Origin: Ignelater luminosus
Lineage: Eukaryota; Arthropoda; Insecta; Coleoptera; Elateridae
Assembly: GCA_011009095.1 (NCBI GenBank)
Contig: VTPC01091033.1
Coordinates: 134,795 to 198,794, forward strand
Direction: 5' to 3'
DNA: 64,000 bases
Below, one piece after another: positions 58,415-64,000 of this stretch. Position 1 is the first letter of the stretch, and each line of letters opens with the position of its first letter. Made by a program: the position numbers and the translations under genes. Under the pieces are notes generated by a model. The model searched no databases, was not told the origin of the DNA, and saw only the letters and a list, made by a program, of their open reading frames with translations.

Positions 58415-58620
58415 GTGCCTCTGCTGCCGGTGCCGGCATCTATTGTAGAAGCCGGCGCTAGCAAGCAATAAGGATGCCAGCACCAATATTCAAAGTGGTG
58501 CCGGTAATTATTAGTAAAATACATGGTACCGGTGCCGGCTCCTGTATATATGCAGTACGGAAACCACCACCAGTTTCCATGTATGCGTTTTGCGAGAACC
58601 AGTGCCGGTAGCGGAGGCAC
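58415..58620. mobile_element. 206-bp GCCGG-rich MITE
   Basis: The left end GTGCCTCTGCTGCCGGTGCC and the reverse complement of the right end GTGCCTCCGCTACCGGCACT match at 16 of 20 positions. The interior repeats GGTGCCGG and GCCGGCNC-type words in both orientations, so single strands could fold extensively. No target duplication is evident. The end sequence and small size suggest a hAT-type MITE. Confidence 0.65.
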
Positions 58621-58862
58621 AGACTGTGTTTATTCGTCTCGACTACGCAAATCAACTTGGTGTTTAATTGCATATGACATGGCGCGATAGCTTCGTCTTT
58701 GTCAGTTAGATAGCAATTGTTTGAAACAAAAACTCCAGTGTTTATGTTTTGCTTATTCATACAAACGTCTTTTTTCGTGCAACAAACAATAGGTTCTGTC
58801 CCTTAATATCCCTGAACTGGCACCAGTCGTTACTCAAGCCCTTCTCTATTATGTAAAGTCTC

Positions 58863-59180
58863 TTATAACGTCCTTGACGTTCCAGTTGCTGCCAACTCTC
58901 GTTGGATGAGTACTAAGTCTCCCTTGTGGAGTGTTCTCTTTCGGTGGAACATTTTCTTGTCTTTCTGCTGCTGCCTCCGGATCTCTTGCACTGCAACTTG
59001 CCTCATTTTCTCTAAGTTTTCTGGTGCCTGCAGATCTTGAAGCGTCATTATTAGATCGTTCTGCAATGCATCCCGTAAATGGAAACCAAACAGAAGTTGA
59101 TGTGGCGTTCGTTTGGTCGTCTTGTGTTTCAAATCGTTTAACACAAATTAGATATTTTTTACATGTTGGTTCCAATCCTT
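58863..59180 (-). pseudogene. Ty3/gypsy integrase C-terminal fragment
   Basis: Minus-strand frame: DLKHKTTKRTPHQLLFGFHL and RDALQNDLIMTLQDLQAPEN, the segment after the integrase core ('N...H..TG.SPF.LLFG'), then QQQKDKKMFHRKRTLHKGDL with VLIQREL, matching the 'K..FD......F..GD.VL.....' C-terminal domain. The core DDE residues lie upstream and are not preserved. It belongs with the RT relic at 60000-60390. Confidence 0.7.
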
Positions 59181-59999
59181 ACCATCTTCCTTATTATACA
59201 TGATAATCAACGCGATAAGTAGAGTCCGGTTTTTAATATGATTGATATTGCTTTCCGCAATAAAAACTTATCAAATTTCGCGGTATTAGTCGCGTAGGTT
59301 TGCCTTCTCGGCCCATTTGGCCATTTTGGAAAACCAAAAGTTACCAAGTATCTTTTTACGCTAGAAAGATTATTCTCCAAATAGCTGCTTTTGGTACTAT
59401 CCGCTTCAATCCCGTTTCAATTCGTTTACTTATCCAATTGTTTTCCAATTTGCATTTCGCATAATGATTCGTCCTATGTTTCTGTCTTAACACTTCAAAT
59501 GTGTTTTTAACTTCGAATCTTGTAATTGCATGGTGAGTAACCAATTTTCTTCATTTATTCTCAGAGTATCATCTAAACTTGCTTCTACGTCAGTCCAAGA
59601 GGTCGAAATCGTTCTGTCGTTTTCACAACAGTAAACTATGGTATTTAGCCTATAAATACGCCTTGTATCATCTGGAATACCCTAGCGTTTCCAGTTTTTT
59701 GAGAAGCCTCTTTAATAACATGTGTACTGGCTCAACCCTATCATATAAAGACTCTGTCAATATCTCCTTTAATTCCTGGAAAGCTTTCTCCTGCTCTCTG
59801 TTCCATTAAAACTCTTCATACTTCTTTGTTAACTTCATCAACGGTGCAGCTATGAAGAAAAATATTTGAACAAACCTTCGAGAAAACCTACATAATCCCA
59901 GAAACTGTCTAGTTCGGAGTAGAAAAATTCTTTACTGCTTGTGACTTTGCACTCGACCTTCACACTTTAACATCAGTTTTAAATCTGTTAACACCTGCA
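59181..59999 (-). other. Unresolved middle of the gypsy relic
   Basis: Between integrase and RT remains of one orientation. Near 59700-59830 the minus strand gives WNREQEKAFQELKEILTES, the RT-RNase H connection ('F.W....EAF..LK..L'), with FRRFVQIFFFIAAPLMKLTK before it. The rest is unreadable. Confidence 0.5.
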
Positions 60000-60390
60000 A
60001 AACGTTTTTCAGCTTATAACATCCTTCGTATATAGTTTTGCTCGGTATCAGCATATCATCCATGTATGTCACTACAATAACCGCAGTTCCTATTCTGTCT
60101 CTACGATTCGATTTAGTAACCGACTAAAAATACTGGGTTCATTTACTAACCCGAAAGGCATTTTATTCACTTCATACTGTCCCTCCGTTATTACAAAAAG
60201 CTTCGTGATCGGTATCTAATAGTAACCGCATATAAAGTCTAATGTGGTGAAGTACAATTTGATCCAACTGTGTTCTTTAGGCGTAATCGCATTGACCCGC
60301 CTATAATCAATACATAGTCTTATACTACCATCTTTCATCTTGCTAGTCAGTTCGATATTCACCTCTACTACATAGGTCCGTAGACCCTAA
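60000..60390 (-). pseudogene. Ty3/gypsy reverse transcriptase fragment
   Basis: Minus-strand order: ELTSKMKDGSIRLCIDYRRV with NAITPKEH (RT motif 'KKDG..R.C.DYR.LN'), KLYFTTLDF with a catalytic-Asp block, ITEGQYEVNKMPFGLVNEPS with IFSRLLNRI (the MPFGL...P..F motif), and DMLIPSKTIYEG where the YxDD box should be. Several stops. Collinear with 58863-59999, so one element spans about 58.85-60.4 kb. Confidence 0.8.
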
Positions 60391-60976
60391 GCCTTCTAGT
60401 TTGTTGGGAAAACCTCTTGATACTCATTTACCAGCTGAATCGATTATTTTTCGTCTCCGACGTTGAGTTCCACTGCAACATTGACGTTTTTCTTTAGATA
60501 TTTCCGACTTTTTTATCTTTTGTGCCTTGGTTAGCTTTTTTGACAGCTCCAAAGCACTTCGGCTAATAATTCGGTTCGATTAATTCCTCAACTATTACCA
60601 ATGACCACTTACCTATAACCTCACATATTTCTTGCCCAAATTCCCGTAAATCAAGTTTACACGTAACCATTAACGAGTAAAATTTTCTACGACACTGTTA
60701 AACCAAGGTATTTAACTTCATATCTCAAGTTGTTTCTAATAAGATCAAAAAAGCTAGAAATTCCTCTCGGGAGTTAAGAATTTATCAAAATATTTTATTT
60801 ACTAAGCCTTCACCGAGAGTTTTAAGACAAAATTCACCCTATTTCGTGTTATTTCTAACACTTTTCTTCTGAAAACCTTTTATTCAATCACTAAGAAATT
60901 TAAACCTGTCACTTCTTTGTTTACTTATCGAAGCGATAACAATTTTCAATCTACTTCGTAATCAGAATTTAGGAGA
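60391..60976. other. No gene recognised; presumed upstream gypsy debris
   Basis: Should correspond to protease or gag of the minus-strand gypsy relic, but no motif is readable. Confidence 0.35.
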
Positions 60977-62560
60977 AGGTGGGACAGACTGGGGTACCAA
61001 CATTTTCTCATCTGTTTGATAATGAAACGTGCTAATAACTATCCGAACTATGTACAAGTGTCCTAAATACTATTTCCATTCAGTCTTTTGTATGATGTTA
61101 AGAGACGCTAAATATATTCGCTTAATTTTTAATATTCGGTCTGCATTTTTATGAAGGTAAGTGTATTGCATTTAGCACCTTCTACTCTAAACTTTCAGAA
61201 CAATTTAACAATACTCCAAGCTTTATTTTAATATCGTTAGTTTGTAGTTAGAAAGCGTTTCACTTATTTAAATAAAACAACATAACTTGGATGTTAACAG
61301 TTGGGGCAAAGTTGAGTAGGGCCGAATAGGACTCTGCTTCTATCATTTATGTTTCTTCTGTAGCCTGAGGTCGCTTTTAACTACGATTGGTTTCTTTTTG
61401 CTTCACCTCTTCAGATTTTTCGGAACTACAAAACGTGAAAAAAACAACAAAAGTGAAGTAAGGAAGCCATGCAAGCAGCTGTTGGAGCAGCAACAGCTAC
61501 TCAGCATTGTGTGCCACAGACAACATTGGAGAGACACAAAAAAACAAAGAGAAAATCCAGCACTGCAAGTGAGGAAGAATTTAGAAAGATACAAGTGTGT
61601 TTTTAACGAGGATTGGGAACATAAGCTGGTGAAAGATTTGATTGGCATGAAAAGAAGTTCGTAGAAAGTAGAAACGGGCAGGAGCACCCATTTAAAAAAA
61701 AGACTGGCAGATCGTGACTGGTTTTCGGCTTCCAAAAAAGGCATCCACAGCTCTCTCTAAGAAACCAAGAAGCTAAATCTGCAGCTAGTCCGATGAAATT
61801 CAACCGGTTTTTTTATTTCTTGTAAGAAGTTAGTAGAATGGCCTCGCTGCTGAAGAGATATTTAATGTAGGCTAAGCGAGCATTACTGTAAATCCTAAGA
61901 CTCACTCCCATCTTTAAAAGTTCTACGGCGAGTAGGAGTTCTCACATACGCGGATAGCGAGCAAACTGTTACAGCAGAGATATGCTATTCGGCGTCAGGA
62001 GCATACATGTTGGCATTCCCAAGAAAATTTCAACTAACTAGGATTACCTCCAGGAGCATGGGCTGAGGTGCATGAAGCTGGTTGGATCACAAAGGAATCA
62101 AAAATTCGTTGTTTTTCCAAAAGCGACCAGTCTCCTGTTTTATTATCTTAAAACCTCGATTTAATCGACTACGCCAACGACCATGGAGTAATCCTTCTGC
62201 CTTTCCCCACACCTTACTACTCACATCGTCTTCAGCCCTTAGATGTGTCTTTTATTAAGCTTGTAAGCAAGTAGTATGAGACCGTGGCTACGGAAGTGGT
62301 AACACCTTTCCAGGTTACTTCTCTTTTTGGGGCCTACCTTCGCGCAGCAACCATGCTCGCAGCCATCAAGGAGTTTAAGAAAACAGGCCCATAAATCGAA
62401 ACGTATTTCAAGAGCACGACTTCTTGCAGGCCGACACAACTGACATTTTGCCGTTTTGTTTTGATAAGTTTACCGTTTTCTTGGCAAATCATAATGACAA
62501 AGTGGTGTGCGATCAAAAACATCTAGCAATGTTCTTCAGTACCCCGGTGTCAACGTGCAG
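60977..62560 (+). mobile_element. Pogo-like DNA transposon relic
   Basis: GGTGGGACAGACTGGGGTAC near 60977 and CAGTACCCCGGTGTC near 62537 are roughly inverted and flank a pogo-like transposase, so they may be eroded ends. Length about 1.6 kb. No target duplication was established. Confidence 0.5.
61440..62470 (+). pseudogene. Decayed pogo-like transposase
   Basis: Order: a QAAVGAA region and VPQTTLERHKKTKRKSS (N-terminal HTH ending in 'PKTTLQRH'), then EHPFKKKTGRS and FGFQKRHPQLSLRKP (CENP-B-type second domain), AAEEIFNV (start of the DDE domain), the segment near 62170 with TTPTTMEXILLPFPHTLL, then HRLQP-like wording and FKKTG with RNVFQEHDFLQADTT near 62370-62445 (C-terminal 'GFKKTGIYP...NVF.E..FLP..TT'). 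Frames change often and the acids of the DDE triad are not all identifiable. It is fuller than the fragment at 4640-4860. Confidence 0.7.
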
Positions 62561-63105
62561 TAGGATGTGTAAATATGCTGACTAATCCGCTTAACATACG
62601 CATGTTGATGCTGACTACTCAGCGAGTTCGCCATGAATTGGCCTCGACGATCACGCAGTGTGATACCAAGCTTGGAATATGCAGCACAAAATTTTAAACC
62701 ACGTTCTGGTCAGTTATTGAACACCTGTGTATGTTACACGGAAAAAAACAAGAACTGTGAGTGTTCAAGATAGGCAGGTTTCACTGTATTTATAATTTCG
62801 GATTTTTAAAGGGTAAATAGAAAGAGAACGTTAGTTTGACTTTAGGGGCATATTTTGTTTGTTACTATTATTTTATTTTCGAGGTCTTTGTTGTTGTTTC
62901 TAGGAATTCCAATGTGTTGCAAAATTAATAATCTAGGAAATAATTTCCCAAGAACGCAACATTAACGATAATGTGCTTTAAAAGCGAGTTTAGTGCGTAT
63001 TGTACAATGTTCTATAAACTTACTTTAAAGAGAAATTATAGTAATTTTTAAATATCAATCTCTACAGTTCATTAACACTGCTATTTATTGGAGTGCATAC
63101 CTGCA
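62561..63105. other. No gene recognised; upstream region of the putative secreted-peptide gene
   Basis: AT-rich DNA between the pogo relic and the TATA box. Would contain any proximal enhancer of the exon at 63155. Confidence 0.4.
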
Positions 63106-63141
63106 ATATATAAACCAAAATTTAGTAGTTTCTTTCTCACT
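63104..63141 (+). promoter_or_regulatory. Candidate core promoter (TATA box and initiator)
   Basis: CAATATATAAACC at 63104-63116 contains a good TATA box. About 33 bp after it, TCTCACTTT has an arthropod-type initiator (TCA then C/G-T) with the start near A63139. The ATG follows about 16 bp later. Spacing fits a TATA-driven gene; AT-rich DNA produces such matches by chance, so confidence rests on the exon downstream. Confidence 0.45.
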
Positions 63142-63154
63142 TTTTCTAGTGAAG

Positions 63155-63205
63155 ATGACGAAAGCTACTTTATTATGTTTTATATTCTTCGGTGTATTGA
63201 TACCG
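63155..63205 (+). CDS. Candidate first coding exon of a secreted peptide
   Basis: ATG at 63155 opens 17 codons, MTKATLLCFIFFGVLIP, followed at once by a consensus donor GTAAGC at 63206. A basic residue and a run of hydrophobic residues make this a signal-peptide core. Many insect secreted proteins (odorant-binding proteins, venom or antimicrobial peptides, cuticle proteins) have a first exon coding for little more than the signal peptide. The exon ends in phase 0. No second exon was identified in the remaining 795 bp, so the mature product is unknown and presumably lies beyond the window. A chance combination of promoter, ATG and donor cannot be ruled out. Confidence 0.45.
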
Positions 63206-64000
63206 GTAAGCTCTATTATCTTTTTCACTTTTTTATTTTGTTGTTGTTGAATGCACGCAGAAATTAGAAACAGTTATCTTTTCCAGTTACAAGCCTTAGT
63301 TATATAGAAAAATAAGATTTTTCAAAAGTTTGAAATTTGAAATAAATTTAACAAAAAATTTTTATTTTACTCAGTTCTTCTATTTTTAAATCGCAATCAT
63401 AATGTTCTTTGGTGTAATAAAATTCGCCATTTTCTCCTACCAAGTAAAATATCAATGTAATTTGCTAAATCAAATTTTAAAAACACGAATAGCAGTATTT
63501 ACTTATTTTCATTTTTTTATTGAGTTTATGCACTTAATAACGAATGAAACATTAACGAGAGTTATTTAAAAAAAAACAATCGAATCAACAAAGGCATAAC
63601 AATCGGCAACAAACAATTGTGCAAAATGTTTTGTGTTTAAATTACGACCTCGTCTTCAAGGTGGTATTTGCGTTTTTTTTTGAAACACACTTGGTTTTGC
63701 AAATTTGCAAAAATTTTCAATATCTCCAATATTGTTTGATATAGCTGCAGTAAACTCAGTAAATTATAATTTACAACTGTAACAAATTCAACTTATTTGA
63801 CACAAACTCCCGATTGTCTTATATTTCATGTCACAATTACTCATGGCGCACTACGATGTTTCCGCAAAAATAAAACGGTTTTCGTTTAATAACACAAAAG
63901 AATAACTATGTCAATATGAAATCGGCAGTATGTTTTACGTCCCACCGCCGAAGCAGAACAAAAAAAGGTCGTGAAAACAATTTTTCTTGTATTCGAGAGT
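63206..64000 (+). other. Presumed first intron of the secreted-peptide gene
   Basis: AT-rich, no acceptor followed by a plausible coding exon was identified. Nothing else recognised. Confidence 0.35.

Overview
The window is AT-rich eukaryotic DNA and almost certainly comes from an insect. It holds canonical mariner elements with TA target duplications, BEL/Pao, Ty3/gypsy and Jockey-like retroelement relics, and one exon of the conserved animal ubiquitin ligase gene mind bomb. The order of insect cannot be settled from the sequence. There is no bacterial-style gene packing, operon, CRISPR array, rRNA gene or convincing tRNA gene. Only two host-gene pieces can be supported: an ankyrin-repeat exon of mib1 on the minus strand at 1033-1184, and a candidate signal-peptide first exon with a TATA box on the plus strand near 63106-63205. 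The space between is intron or intergenic DNA filled with transposable-element debris; which of the two cannot be decided here.

Layout. 2.36-4.5 kb: a decayed IS630/Tc1-type element with long terminal repeats, interrupted by a nearly intact mariner with perfect 28-bp inverted repeats, a TA duplication and one frameshift. 4.6-5.3 kb: a pogo-like transposase tail and a GC-rich hAT-like non-autonomous element. 5.6-9.3 kb: an internally deleted BEL/Pao element on the minus strand. 11.8-18.2 kb: a mosaic of an interspersed repeat (called family R here), a gypsy pol fragment, a Jockey-like LINE flanked by two pieces of the GC-rich repeat, and a Tc1/mariner-type transposase relic. 21.2-22.6 kb: a gypsy element with a tRNA-Lys primer-binding site. 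24-28 kb: a LINE fragment, a second, badly decayed mariner, and more family R. 33-35.5 kb: an uninterrupted 290-codon transposase frame (D-D-39 spacing, third acid lost) and a long GC-rich 9-bp-periodic repeat. 35.7-40 kb: LINE ORF1 and RT remains with a nested 875-bp MITE. 40.2-41.1 kb: a second copy of the IS630-type element. 44.7-47.1 kb: parts of two LINEs. 47.8-48.35 kb: a 126-bp tandem repeat that translates as 42-residue units. 51.55-52.3 kb: a 154/155-bp satellite array. 58.4-62.6 kb: a small GCCGG-rich MITE, a gypsy pol relic and a pogo-like element.

Nothing here forms a functional pathway. The biology is transposon succession: older elements (IS630-type, LINE) serve as targets for younger ones (mariner, MITE), and solitary ends beginning TACAGGGTG are scattered throughout. 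The structures least explained by known families are the 9-bp-periodic GC-rich element whose minus strand reads as degraded Gly-X-Y, the 155-bp satellite with a conserved near-palindrome, and the 42-residue translated tandem repeat. I found no convincing new multi-gene system.
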